Origin: Nitrosopumilus sp. LS_AOA
GTDB lineage: Archaea > Thermoproteota > Nitrososphaeria > Nitrososphaerales > Nitrosopumilaceae
NCBI GenBank assembly: GCA_001543015.1
Contig: LFLC01000066.1
Coordinates: forward strand, 1-41,513
Reading direction: 5' to 3'
DNA length: 41,513 bases
Numbering within the stretch: position 1 is the first letter of the stretch; each line of letters opens with the position of its first letter. The notes under the pieces are model-generated. The model was given only the letters and a program-made list of their open reading frames with translations, was not told the origin of the DNA and made no database searches. Made by a program: the position numbers and the translations under genes. Shown piece after piece: positions 32,887 through 41,513 of this stretch.

Positions 32887-33696
32887 CTAAATTATTGATA
32901 ATTTACTTCGAGTTATTACCAATGTTGCGATTAATCCTACACTCAAAATACCCATTGCCAAAAATCCAAACTCCGGAATTACATATGCACCCATAATTTT
33001 AATTTCTTTAGAAAATGGCTCCATTTTAATAATTAATTTAGTTCCAGTGAAAACATCTTCAGATTTAAAAGTAGTTTCTTGACCATCAACCCAAACAACA
33101 GTAGGAGTTTCAATTAGTTTAACTGGTAAAACAATAATTAATTCTTCAAGTTCGGTACCACCTGCAATATGAAATGTAAGTGTCTTTTCATTAGAATCCA
33201 CATCAACTAGAGATTCCAGATTTGTGTCAAGGATGTATTTTATCTCAAAACCCAATCCATCATCAGTAAATCCTGATGCAACCTTGTCAATAGTTTGAAC
33301 ACTACCAAGATTATCAGTAACATGTACTACACCATTCATCCAAGGATGAAGATAACAATAGTAATAGAAATCACCTAAATCCTCAAATTGCCAGGTAAAG
33401 GATTCACCTGCATGAAAAAGTCCACTATCAAAAATACCATCTTCCTCCCCGGACTGCGTAACTGAAGTAACTGTATGTGCTGGGCCATCACCATTATGCC
33501 AGGAAACAGTATCACGAGGGTAGACTGTAATCTCACCAGTTGTTACACCAGTTGTTGACTCTGACCAAAAGAATGGAGCACCAGGATCTGATGCGCCTGA
33601 TGGTATATTGATATCATATTCAGTCACAGCAAAAGCCAGAATTGGTGAACCTACCATGAATACAACTAACAAAGGTAAAACAAAAAGAGATCTCAA
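32887..33696 (-). CDS. Blue copper protein (cupredoxin) with PEFG-CTERM tail
   Basis: Thaumarchaea use many cupredoxins as outer electron carriers. The 269-residue product has a signal peptide (about 1-23), a plastocyanin-type domain with copper ligands His74 (GPAHTVTS), Cys114, His117 and Met120 (YYYCYLHPWM), a second beta domain, and a C-terminal sorting signal: PEFG near residue 242, a membrane helix and a basic end (ITRSK). The PEFG-CTERM signal is a known thaumarchaeal substrate for archaeosortase, so the protein should be anchored to the surface. Transcribed toward trpA; divergent from pyrG. Confidence 0.93.
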   Translation of the reverse strand: MRSLFVLPLLVVFMVGSPILAFAVTEYDINIPSGASDPGAPFFWSESTTGVTTGEITVYPRDTVSWHNGDGPAHTVTSVTQSGEEDGIFDSGLFHAGESFTWQFEDLGDFYYYCYLHPWMNGVVHVTDNLGSVQTIDKVASGFTDDGLGFEIKYILDTNLESLVDVDSNEKTLTFHIAGGTELEELIIVLPVKLIETPTVVWVDGQETTFKSEDVFTGTKLIIKMEPFSKEIKIMGAYVIPEFGFLAMGILSVGLIATLVITRSKLSII

Positions 33697-33776
33697 TAAA
33701 TCAAATACTACAAACTGCTATTTCAACTATACGGGAATAACAAAACATACAAAAACCAGATACCCGTTTCATTAAT

Positions 33777-35375
33777 GTGCAGACGAAGTATATTTTTGTC
33801 ACAGGTGGTGTGATGTCTGGTCTTGGAAAAGGCGTTACTACATCCTCGATTGCAAAATTATTACAATTAGCTGATCAAAAGGTTTCATGTGTCAAAATAG
33901 ATCCATATCTAAATTATGATGCAGGAACAATGAATCCAGTAGCTCATGGTGAAGTCTTTGTCACTAATGATGGAGGTGAATGTGATATGGATATCGGAAA
34001 TTATGAGAGATTCTTAAATCAAGATATTCCAAAAAGCCACAACATTACAACTGCACAAGTGTATTCTTCAGTAATTAGTGCAGAAAGAAAAGGAGAATAC
34101 CTAGGTGCATGTGTTCAAATAATTCCACATGTCACAGATGAGATTAAAAATAGAATTAGAAAAATTGCTAAAGATGAGGATTTAGATTTTTTAATTGTAG
34201 AGTGTGGTGGGACAGTTGGCGATATTGAATCATTACCATTCTTAGAGGCACTCAGACAAATGAGAGTAGAGGAAGGCCCTCAAGGAGTAATCTTTGTCCA
34301 CGTTACACTAGCACCATCATTAGATGTTGTAGGGGAACAAAAAACAAAACCAACACAACACAGTGCCCAAGAATTAAGAAGAATAGGAATTCAGCCAGAC
34401 TTTTTGGCAGTAAGATGTACTTTACCACTAGAGGAAAAAACAAAAAATAAAATTGCAATGTTTACCAATGTAACTGCAAGTGATGTGCTATCATGCCATG
34501 ATGTAAAATCAATCTTTGAAGTACCGCAGATATTATACGATCAAGGAATAATGGATTCAATATTTACAAAGTTTGGTAAAGTTGGCATGGTTAATGCATC
34601 ATCTAATTGGGATAAATGGAATAAAATTGCACAAAATATGGTTAACCATGAAGATCAAAAAATAAAGATTGCAATGGTTGGAAAATATGTAACACTAGCT
34701 GATAGTTATGTTAGTGTAAATCACGCACTAAAACATGCAGGAGCAGAAATTGGAAAATCAATTGATATTGACTGGATAGATTCTGAATCAATAACAGACT
34801 ATAGCATTTTATCAAAATATAACGGAATTCTTGTCCCAGGAGGATTTGGGGTTAGAGGTTCTGAGGGGATAATTCAAACTGCAAACTATGCTCGTGAAAA
34901 TAACATTCCATATCTAGGGATTTGTTTTGGATTTCAGTTAGCAGCAATTGCATTTGGACGAAATGTGATGAAATTAGAGGATGGGAATTCAACTGAAATA
35001 AAACCAGATACTAAAAATCCAATTGTTGATTTACTTCCAGAACAAAAAGATATTTCCAATATGGGAGGATCATTAAGACTTGGTGCAAATAACATACAAA
35101 TCAAACAAAATACTAATGCACAAAAAATTTACAACACTGAAACAATCAGTAAACGACATAGACATAGATATGAAATCAATAAACAATACATTGCAGAATT
35201 TGAAAAAAATGGATTAATTTTTTCTGCTGAAAGCGATAATGGAAAAAGAATGGAGATGTTAGAAATTCCATCACACAAATTCTATCTCGGAGTTCAATTC
35301 CATCCAGAATTTAATAGTAGACCAGGATTTCCTGAAGAATCATTTGTAGCATTTATCAAAGCAGCTTCTGAATAA
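33777..35375 (+). CDS. pyrG: CTP synthase
   Basis: PyrG aminates UTP to CTP using glutamine and ATP. The 532-residue product has the synthase domain with [15 protein letters not shown] (residues 4-18) and [15 protein letters not shown], and the class I amidotransferase domain with Cys383 (GICFGFQ) and His509-Pro-Glu511 (QFHPEF). Length and motifs are normal. The start is GTG at 33777; an overlapping ATG at 33773 is out of frame. Confidence 0.97.
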   Translation: MQTKYIFVTGGVMSGLGKGVTTSSIAKLLQLADQKVSCVKIDPYLNYDAGTMNPVAHGEVFVTNDGGECDMDIGNYERFLNQDIPKSHNITTAQVYSSVISAERKGEYLGACVQIIPHVTDEIKNRIRKIAKDEDLDFLIVECGGTVGDIESLPFLEALRQMRVEEGPQGVIFVHVTLAPSLDVVGEQKTKPTQHSAQELRRIGIQPDFLAVRCTLPLEEKTKNKIAMFTNVTASDVLSCHDVKSIFEVPQILYDQGIMDSIFTKFGKVGMVNASSNWDKWNKIAQNMVNHEDQKIKIAMVGKYVTLADSYVSVNHALKHAGAEIGKSIDIDWIDSESITDYSILSKYNGILVPGGFGVRGSEGIIQTANYARENNIPYLGICFGFQLAAIAFGRNVMKLEDGNSTEIKPDTKNPIVDLLPEQKDISNMGGSLRLGANNIQIKQNTNAQKIYNTETISKRHRHRYEINKQYIAEFEKNGLIFSAESDNGKRMEMLEIPSHKFYLGVQFHPEFNSRPGFPEESFVAFIKAASE

Positions 35376-35421
35376 TTAATTCCAGGCATAAAATTATCAT
35401 AATATCAATTACAATACAAAG

Positions 35422-36420
35422 TTATTCTATCTTTGATATTTCATAAATTTTTTGTCTTGCATCTCTGATTGATACTTTCTTTTTGACATATCCTTTTTTC
35501 AAAAGATGGCTTAATGCCAATCTAACTGTTCTATCAGGAAGTAGAGTTTTGTTTGCTAAATCTTTTTGAGTCAAAGACCCTTCATACTCTAATGTTTTTA
35601 GTAATAATTTGGAGCTTGGCGGCATACTAAGTAATTCTTCTGCCAAATGAACTTTTTTTGCAAGAGCAGAAATAGCAGTAGTATCTTTTTTGAGACGAAT
35701 TATTTTTGCAGGAGGAGAAAATTGTGTACACTCTACAATCTTGTTTACTTTGTATCTCTCCAATCCATCTAGTACAACTTCGCAATGTAGTCTTGCAGAA
35801 ATATCATCAATTTCAATCATGCTTTCATTTGATACAATAATTGGTCTTCGTGTTACATCCAAAGAATTTACAGAAATTATTTCAAAAACTGCAGAATCCT
35901 GAAACAATACAGGACCACCAGCAGACATTGAATAAGCTGATGAACCAATTGGAGTTGATACAATAATTCCATCACTGTTATCATGCCACACCTCATCTCC
36001 ATTAACTCGAAGTGTGTGCTCCATGAGTATTGCACTTTTTGATGAAAAAACTGCTACATCATTTAAAACAGGATATACATTTCGTCCATCAATTTTTACA
36101 CCAAGTCTTGGAACTTTTTCAACTATGTACTTTTGTTTTTTTAATACATTGACATATGATGCAAATTCTCTTAGATCAATTTGAGCTAAAAATCCACTAG
36201 CCTCACCCTCACTAATTCCTAAAATTGGCAATGTAGCATCAAATGTTCTATGAAAATAATTTCTTACCCCTTTATCCCCGCCTAAAACAATTACACAGTC
36301 AGCTTGTTTGCCCTTTGATTTTGTAAGAGGAAATGATTTGATATCAGAATCATCTAGTATTTTTTTCAGAGTTTTTGCTGCAGTCTCAGTTGCAGGAGTA
36401 CTATAAATTCCGATTTGCAC
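35422..36420 (-). CDS. NAD kinase-like protein fused to a winged-helix domain
   Basis: Residues 1-250 follow the NAD kinase (PpnK) fold: VIVLGGD at 43-49, GISEGEASGFLAQI, LNDVAVF, then DGIIVSTPIGSSAYSMSAGGP (150-170). The GGDGT motif, however, reads GGDKG, and the usual N-E before the substrate site is N-D (120-121). Residues about 254-332 form a winged helix (LLKTLEYEGSLTQKDLANKT then RTVRLALSHLLKKGYV), a DNA-binding type domain. The catalytic aspartate is kept, so activity is possible but not certain; it could instead be an NAD(P)-sensing regulator. Convergent with pyrG. Confidence 0.82.
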   Translation of the reverse strand: MQIGIYSTPATETAAKTLKKILDDSDIKSFPLTKSKGKQADCVIVLGGDKGVRNYFHRTFDATLPILGISEGEASGFLAQIDLREFASYVNVLKKQKYIVEKVPRLGVKIDGRNVYPVLNDVAVFSSKSAILMEHTLRVNGDEVWHDNSDGIIVSTPIGSSAYSMSAGGPVLFQDSAVFEIISVNSLDVTRRPIIVSNESMIEIDDISARLHCEVVLDGLERYKVNKIVECTQFSPPAKIIRLKKDTTAISALAKKVHLAEELLSMPPSSKLLLKTLEYEGSLTQKDLANKTLLPDRTVRLALSHLLKKGYVKKKVSIRDARQKIYEISKIE

Positions 36421-36496
36421 AGATGAGTGAAACTATTTGGTACAATAAAAGATATTTGCTCAATATTGGAGTGGGTGTAGGCGTTATAATAGAGAA

Positions 36497-36655
36497 TTAT
36501 TTTAAATTATTTTCCATTCCATTTCTAGTGTAATATTCAATAACATCTTTGATCGTTTCTAATCCTAATTTTTCTGCTTTTTTTGTTTTTAAGAATTTTT
36601 CACATGAAGTTACTAATTTATCAGATATCCTAATGGTACGAAATATTTTTGGCAT
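36497..36655 (-). CDS. Ribbon-helix-helix-like protein, 52 residues
   Basis: The minus frame encodes a short beta strand (FRTIRIS), helix (DKLVTSCEKFLKTKKAEKLG) and a second helix (ETIKDVIEYYTRNGM), the order of ribbon-helix-helix DNA binders, with the first helix longer than usual. It is divergent from the second ribbon-helix-helix gene at 36761. No toxin gene is adjacent. Confidence 0.6.
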   Translation of the reverse strand: MPKIFRTIRISDKLVTSCEKFLKTKKAEKLGLETIKDVIEYYTRNGMENNLK

Positions 36656-36689
36656 AAATTGAATTAATAACATATGAGTATAAACTATT

Positions 36690-36729
36690 CACAATTACTT
36701 ATAATCGTAATTTGTGTCTTATAAGACAC
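36690..36729. promoter_or_regulatory. Two overlapping operator-like palindromes with TATA cores
   Basis: GTGTCTTATAAGACAC (36714-36729) is a perfect 16-base palindrome centred on TTATAA. Just left, CACAATTAC (36690-36698) and GTAATTTGTG (36707-36716) flank TTATAATC, a second dyad with one unpaired base. Both contain a TATA-like core and lie 32-71 bases before the ATG at 36761, so a bound regulator would block the TATA box. Confidence 0.7.
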
Positions 36730-36760
36730 TTTAATAACACTAGAATTAGTGATTAAGAAT

Positions 36761-36904
36761 ATGACAAAAAGAATAACAATAATGTTAGATGAGGATTTGT
36801 TTAAAAAATTAAGAATATTACAATCAAAAAAAATAGTACAGACAGAAAAAAGTGTTAGTTTTTCAAAAATTATTAATTATACTTTACGAAAAGGTCTAAA
36901 ATAA
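36761..36904 (+). CDS. Ribbon-helix-helix DNA-binding protein, 47 residues
   Basis: The product matches the ribbon-helix-helix fold of CopG/Arc-type repressors: strand KRITIML, helix DEDLFKKLRILQSKK and helix SFSKIINYTLRKGL. It probably binds the nested palindromes in its own promoter. It ends 7 bases before the stop of the giant surface protein on the other strand. Confidence 0.75.
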   Translation: MTKRITIMLDEDLFKKLRILQSKKIVQTEKSVSFSKIINYTLRKGLK

Positions 36905-36911
36905 AATCAGC

Positions 36912-39900
36912 CTAGTCAGAATTTAATGATAAACCGACACATTCAAAAAATGTTCTATCTTTAATTTCTGAATCCCATTTTTGATGGAACTTGAAGGTTA
37001 AGAAACTATCATCTAAAAATAATTCATAATTACTTCGAGTACATTCTGAATAATTCCATTCTTGAATCAAAGAATTATTTCCTGTCAATACATTAACTGA
37101 AATATTAAATGGTTCAGGGGTTTTTCCAGGATTGATATATCGGCTTAACAGATCATAATACCAATCTTTGTCCTTGCTTGGTAATGATTCCAAATAGAAT
37201 GATTTAGTATCATCATCTAAGCTATTTGTAGGGCTCAAAAATCTTGATTCATCATTTGCAGGAACAAATTTTGAGAATGTATCTGAAGTTTTAGCAGGAG
37301 AAATGTCTGTTCCCTCAAATGTTATAGAAAAGGATATTGCACGTTCATCAAAAGTTGGAATTGGTTGGATTAAATTCTGAGAATATACATGGTCTGATGA
37401 GAACTTTGAGAGTAACCATCCTTTTTCCTCAAAAAGGGACAAATGTTCATCCTTAATGCATACTGCAATATCTTTTGGAGGTCTAATCATTACAGATTTC
37501 CCCTCATTACACACTGTTTGCTCATTTGGAATGTCAATTAGTCTCTGAGTTGATGGAGATAATTTTTTAAGATTTCCAGTATTATCAAATGTTGGATCTT
37601 TTAGTGGAGATACTATCAAATCCATGCCTATACAATCAAGGATTCCTTGAGAACGAATTTCAGGTTGTAGAGAGGGTACAAATTTTACATAAAAAATTTG
37701 ATCATTGTAAAATGTAGCAAAATCAGTTATTTTACAATCAGAATATTGTCCTGAAAACAAAACAGTGCCATCACCGGTAACTACATCATATCTAAAATCA
37801 AAATTCTCAGGGTCTTTACCAGTGTTTACATATTTTCCAACAAAATCATAAAAGTTTTCATTAATTACATTTGAGAGTCCAGTTAACATTAGATCATTTT
37901 CATCTAGTGTGTTTATTTTTTGAACTAGTGCAGTTGATTTTTGATTTTTAAATTCTCCACCGTCCACATGTGCCAAATAAAACATTGCTCTATCTGAATC
38001 ATCTAAAATAAAATTTACATTTTCATATTTTAAATTATTTTCATCAAAATCAACTGAAAAACCTACACAATCAAATGATGATTTATCTCTAATTTCAGAT
38101 GTTGCTTTTTTTCCATTCATGGTAAAATAAAGGAGGTTGTCTTGCATGTACGTATCAAAACTATCCAATTCGCATTTTGAGTATTCCCAAGATTGTAAAA
38201 TTGAACCATCACCAGTGACCAAGTCTACTGTAACATCAAATGGTTGAGGTTTTGCTATTCCAGGATTATAGTATTGACTTGCAAACTCGTAAAATTCTTC
38301 CTTGTCCTTGTTTGCCAAAGATTCCAAAGTGAATTGTAATGATTTTTGATGAGTGTTTGTTTGACTAATGGATAGATGTGGTTCATCTACTGCGACATAG
38401 TATGATGTACCAGGGGTTTCAGGAACTGGTTCAGGGGTAGGTTCATCAGGATCACAGTTAGGATTTTGTCCAGGATTGTCACAGGGTCCATTTCCAGGAT
38501 TGTCAGGATCACCAGGGTCTTCAGGATCAGTAGGTTCATCAGGATCACAGTTAGGATTTTGTCCAGGATTGTCACAGGGTCCATTTCTATTTCCATATAT
38601 TGTTGAAATATCATATTTTGAATTAGTAGATACAGTAGTACTTGTCGATGAACCCTCATCTTCAGTGGAATATACTGTAGCTTTACCCTCAACAAAACGA
38701 TATGAAGTCTCACCACGTTGCTCAATTGTTGGAATAAATTTTCCAACAGTATGCATGATTAGGGGTTTTGTAAAATCACCGTCAGACAATGTAACTACAA
38801 ATCTTTGAGTACGATCATCATTATTGGGGATAAAATCAGCATAACTTAATGCATGTTCTGGAGTATTCTGTTTAGTTTTAGTTGTTCCATCAAAAGCATA
38901 TCCATTACATTCAAAAATTGTTCTATCCCTAATCTCTGAATTAAATTCAGTTGTAAATTTTCGTTTGAATAATAAATCTTCCAAGAATGGTTTGTATTCT
39001 AAAACTTCACAATCAGTATACATCCATTCTTGAATAATTGTGTTATCACCAGTTACAACATTGATTGTAGTTGAAAAGGGTTCCGGGATAGAACCTGCAT
39101 TAATGTATCTGCTCATTAATTGATAATACCACTGATTATCTTTACTTGGAAGAGATTCCAAATAGAACTTTGGTTTTTCTCCATAAACATAATTTGGTAG
39201 TAATAGTGGTAGTTCTTCATTTGAAATTGGTGCGAATCTTGTAAAAGATGTTATAATTTTTTCAGGAGAAATATCGGGTCCTTCAAAAGATACAACAAAG
39301 AGTTGTGCTCGCTCAAAGTCATCAGGAATTATTGATTGAGTTTGTTTTGAATTTTCAGATTTTAAATCAAATTCTAATCCAGTACAATCAAAATTGGTTT
39401 TATCTCGAATTTCAGAACCAAATGTTTGTTTGAATTTAAAAAACAGTAAATTGTCAATAAAGAACGTAGAATAATTTGTTACAGAACATTCAGAATATTT
39501 CCAAGTTTGAATGATTTCTCCATCACCTGTAGCAAGATGAACAGATACATCAAATGGTTCAGGATCTTTTCCGGGAAGAATATACTTGCTAATTCCAACA
39601 TAGAGTTCTTCTTTGTCTTTACTTGGAAGGGATTGTAAGGAGAATGCAGGCTTTGCATCAATGGTGTATCCAGGCATAAAAATAGGCAAATTTCTAACTT
39701 GTTTGATTGGAGTAAATTTTGAAAAGGAGAGTGAAGGGATTGTATCCTCTAATGCCCCTCCTGAAAACTCTACAATGATTTGTTTTGCTTGAGTATTTTT
39801 AGGTGAAATAAAATCAGCAGTATCCAAAACTGAAGAACCATCATCTAGATTAAAATCGACTGTAAATCCTCCACAATCAAGTTTAGTTCTATCTCGAATT

Positions 39901-40547
39901 TCAGATGTCATTTCTCCTACAAATTTGAGTTTTGCAAGATTTTCATCAAGATATGGAAAATAATCAGTAACTACACAATCAGAGTAAAGCCATTTTTGAA
40001 GAGTCGATGTATCTCCAGTAATTATATCGACATCAACATCAAAGGGTTCAGGATCATCTCCAGAATTTATGTAACGTGAAATTATATTTTCATAAAACCA
40101 TCTATTTTCTGTACTCAATAGTGATTCAAGTTCTAGTCCTTTTTGAGATGATGAAGAATCACTATTTTGTAAATGGGTATATTTTTGAAAAGTTGTAAAG
40201 ATTTGTTTTTCTTTGATATCACCATTAGAAAAAGTCACTTTAAACACTAGTGCACGGTCATTATCTGAAACAATCACATCATCTGTAATGTATTTTGTAT
40301 CTTCATTGTATGCAGTAATGATTTCATTAATAGTAGAAGTATTATCAGTTACACCAGAAACAAGATATGGAGAAAAATCTCTTTCAAAGTATTGTAAGAT
40401 TCCAATTCCAAAATCATTTGCAGAGAAATAATATGGATCCCCCTCTACTGCAACAACAAATCCTGGAACTTGTTCTTCAGCATAAATTGTAGGAATCAAT
40501 ACTGTAGCAAAAATTATTGGTAAAATTAAATAAAATTTGAAATTCAT
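36912..40547 (-). CDS. Giant secreted protein with six copies of an unrecognised module
   Basis: The 1211-residue product starts with a signal peptide (about 1-23, ending IYAEEQ). Six related modules follow, five of them marked by a shared series: SLPSKDK-x-W/E-Y-Y, SRYINPGK-x-PEPF, VTGDGT, a W-x-YS-x-C cysteine, and SEIRD-x-T-x-F-x-C-x-G with a second cysteine; one further copy is more diverged. The paired cysteines per module suggest one disulfide each. A Pro/Asp/Asn-rich linker near the middle repeats the phrase GPCDNPGQNPNCDPDEPT. No membrane anchor is seen at the C-terminus. It is probably an extracellular adhesin or surface component; I recognise no family. Confidence 0.88.
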   Translation of the reverse strand: MNFKFYLILPIIFATVLIPTIYAEEQVPGFVVAVEGDPYYFSANDFGIGILQYFERDFSPYLVSGVTDNTSTINEIITAYNEDTKYITDDVIVSDNDRALVFKVTFSNGDIKEKQIFTTFQKYTHLQNSDSSSSQKGLELESLLSTENRWFYENIISRYINSGDDPEPFDVDVDIITGDTSTLQKWLYSDCVVTDYFPYLDENLAKLKFVGEMTSEIRDRTKLDCGGFTVDFNLDDGSSVLDTADFISPKNTQAKQIIVEFSGGALEDTIPSLSFSKFTPIKQVRNLPIFMPGYTIDAKPAFSLQSLPSKDKEELYVGISKYILPGKDPEPFDVSVHLATGDGEIIQTWKYSECSVTNYSTFFIDNLLFFKFKQTFGSEIRDKTNFDCTGLEFDLKSENSKQTQSIIPDDFERAQLFVVSFEGPDISPEKIITSFTRFAPISNEELPLLLPNYVYGEKPKFYLESLPSKDNQWYYQLMSRYINAGSIPEPFSTTINVVTGDNTIIQEWMYTDCEVLEYKPFLEDLLFKRKFTTEFNSEIRDRTIFECNGYAFDGTTKTKQNTPEHALSYADFIPNNDDRTQRFVVTLSDGDFTKPLIMHTVGKFIPTIEQRGETSYRFVEGKATVYSTEDEGSSTSTTVSTNSKYDISTIYGNRNGPCDNPGQNPNCDPDEPTDPEDPGDPDNPGNGPCDNPGQNPNCDPDEPTPEPVPETPGTSYYVAVDEPHLSISQTNTHQKSLQFTLESLANKDKEEFYEFASQYYNPGIAKPQPFDVTVDLVTGDGSILQSWEYSKCELDSFDTYMQDNLLYFTMNGKKATSEIRDKSSFDCVGFSVDFDENNLKYENVNFILDDSDRAMFYLAHVDGGEFKNQKSTALVQKINTLDENDLMLTGLSNVINENFYDFVGKYVNTGKDPENFDFRYDVVTGDGTVLFSGQYSDCKITDFATFYNDQIFYVKFVPSLQPEIRSQGILDCIGMDLIVSPLKDPTFDNTGNLKKLSPSTQRLIDIPNEQTVCNEGKSVMIRPPKDIAVCIKDEHLSLFEEKGWLLSKFSSDHVYSQNLIQPIPTFDERAISFSITFEGTDISPAKTSDTFSKFVPANDESRFLSPTNSLDDDTKSFYLESLPSKDKDWYYDLLSRYINPGKTPEPFNISVNVLTGNNSLIQEWNYSECTRSNYELFLDDSFLTFKFHQKWDSEIKDRTFFECVGLSLNSD
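38437..38587 (-). repeat. 58-bp exact direct repeat in the linker of the giant protein
   Basis: Bases 38437-38494 and 38530-38587 are identical over 58 bases and encode the duplicated GPCDNPGQNPNCDPDEPT phrase. This is a recent in-frame duplication within the Pro-rich linker. Confidence 0.9.
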
Positions 40548-40681
40548 TTATTTCATCTTTCTATTTTCTGAAATATCTTTAACTGTTTCTTAAACATCTA
40601 TTATTTTATCTAGAATTCTAGAGGAATTTTCCCTTTTTTTAATTTTTGATCTTTTTTATAATAATGATAAAAGAGTGGTTT

Positions 40682-41053
40682 ATGGGCATAAAGGAGAAAA
40701 TTTCAGGTACTGGTAGCACCATCAAAGACCAATTATCCCACATGAAAAAAGATACAGTTTGGCAAAAAGAACTCTTAGAATCAAAGGAAGCTATCTATAT
40801 CAAAACTCCTAGGTTTGCAGTACTAGTTAGAAAGAAGGGAAACGAAGTAGAATTTTTTGAAGCAGTAGATAAGATTACTGGTGAGGGTTACAGAATGATG
40901 CTTTACGAATTAATATCGGATCCGATCCCCATGGTAAAAGTGGATTTAATTAAAATCCGTGTCTATTATTTTCAAAATAAAAAATATATTTCATATATCT
41001 CAGAAGAAAAGAGTTCAGGTACAGTATTATGTACCAAATTACTATATTTGTAA
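40682..41053 (+). CDS. Small conserved-looking protein; C-terminus possibly chimeric
   Basis: The 123-residue product has a helical start and a beta-rich body (EAIYIKTPRFAVLVRKKGNEVEFFEAVD), with no signal. The TATA-like TTTTTATAATA lies 25 bases before the ATG at 40682, so the transcript is leaderless; the earlier in-frame ATGs at 40646 and 40664 fall on or before that box. From residue about 105 (after YYFQNKKY) the composition changes and the frame enters the foreign-looking end of the window, so the last 15-20 residues may not belong to the original protein. Confidence 0.6.
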   Translation: MGIKEKISGTGSTIKDQLSHMKKDTVWQKELLESKEAIYIKTPRFAVLVRKKGNEVEFFEAVDKITGEGYRMMLYELISDPIPMVKVDLIKIRVYYFQNKKYISYISEEKSSGTVLCTKLLYL

Positions 41054-41513
41054 ACTTATTCTGCATTGCGTAGAAATGAGTATGTGGGGCCAGTGGGACC
41101 CCAGGCTCCACTCATACTTCCAGGCCAAAATTATCAAAGATGGAATGGCTTTAGTAAATTTGATATTTAAATTGTCTCAGATGTGGCGAGACTCAGTTTC
41201 CTTTAATAGAATATACCGTATTTCTTCGAATAATCGCCCTCCCTCTAATAATCGCCTCCCTTCAACAGTCGCCCCCTTGAAAGTGGTCTGAAAATTGATA
41301 ATGGCTTAGTTTTGTATTTCGAATAAACGCCTCCCTCGAATAGCCCTCCCACTCCGAGAGGGTCTAAAAATTAATAATCGCTCCGGCTACTAATTGAAGA
41401 AATACGGTAATTCATAATAGATAATATAAACTTACTGTGTATTATTCAATGCTACAATAGTGCACTCTATACTACTGATATTAACAGCTACTCTGTCTAT
41501 ATTAGTACCGAAA
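41054..41513. other. Foreign-looking end segment, probably eukaryotic host DNA
   Basis: No archaeal gene is seen. The sequence has higher and patchier G+C, simple blocks such as CGCCTCCC, and a complete short inverted-repeat transposon of invertebrate type. A TGGGG...CCCCA hairpin lies at 41085-41103. An assembly join with host DNA is the best explanation; the exact boundary is somewhere between about 40970 and 41060. Confidence 0.7.
41216..41407. mobile_element. Short non-autonomous inverted-repeat transposon (MITE-like)
   Basis: The element is bounded by TA on both sides (41214-41215 and 41408-41409) and has terminal inverted repeats CCGTATTTCTTC and GAAGAAATACGG. Inside are repeated AATAATCGCC / CCTCCC phrases and no coding sequence. 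TA target duplication and this terminal sequence fit Tc1/mariner- or pogo-type MITEs, which I recall as common in cnidarian, sponge and other invertebrate genomes. About 192 bases. Confidence 0.75.

Noticed and set aside
36497-36904. Toxin-antitoxin locus
   Set aside because: Both genes look like ribbon-helix-helix DNA binders; no toxin (RelE, PIN, HipA type) is encoded beside them.
41216-41407. Archaeal insertion sequence or MITE
   Set aside because: Terminal repeats and internal CGCCTCCC phrases match the invertebrate type and the flanking DNA is foreign as well; no related element is seen in the archaeal part.

Overview
The window reads as a contig from an ammonia-oxidising thaumarchaeon (Nitrososphaerota) of the Nitrosopumilus/Nitrosarchaeum type, with what looks like a piece of invertebrate DNA joined to its right end. 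Evidence for the archaeon is strong A+T richness, TATA boxes 20-30 bases before start codons, frequent TTG/GTG starts, an archaellin with an archaeal type IV prepilin signal, a blue copper protein with a PEFG-CTERM sorting tail, secreted proteins with the thaumarchaeal WWADGQID-type C-terminal motif, an XPD/DinG-type helicase, DUF6659- and DUF6356-like proteins and many tiny zinc-ribbon proteins. No tRNA, rRNA or CRISPR array was found.

Layout. 0.1-6.9 kb: a membrane-anchored His-rich protein, a sensor histidine kinase, ilvD (branched-chain amino acid synthesis) and an Fe-S helicase whose true start is a CTG codon 93 codons upstream of its first ATG. 6.9-22 kb: an accessory-looking stretch of mostly short genes on both strands: at least a dozen small zinc-binding proteins, a GIY-YIG nuclease-like protein, a DUF922 protease-like protein, two stand-alone receiver proteins (one with two CxxC pairs), a lone archaellin, a secreted protein, an MGME1/viral-type PD-(D/E)XK exonuclease, several peptides under 50 residues, and several inverted repeats that look like operators or structured RNA. 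22-26.3 kb: surface and membrane proteins, including an NHL-repeat protein and a DM13 protein with six perfect or near-perfect 12-residue repeats, next to a seven-copy 12-bp intergenic repeat.

26.3-32.7 kb: a compact, mostly overlapping tryptophan operon in the order trpE-trpG-unknown-trpD-trpC-trpB-trpA. It lacks trpF, and is preceded by a TATA box, a 17-base palindrome and a 20-codon reading frame containing Trp that begins almost at the predicted transcription start. 32.7-36.9 kb: a possible structured RNA after trpA, a PEFG-tailed cupredoxin, CTP synthase, a NAD-kinase-like protein fused to a winged helix with an altered GGDG motif, and a divergent pair of ribbon-helix-helix proteins around nested palindromes that contain the TATA box. 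36.9-40.5 kb: a 1211-residue secreted protein built from six copies of an unrecognised module with paired cysteines.

The last ~460 bases differ in composition and hold a 192-bp terminal-inverted-repeat element of a type known from invertebrate genomes. This is most likely an assembly chimera with host DNA, which would point to a host-associated (for example sponge) sample. Function assignments come from motifs recognised by eye; no database search was run.
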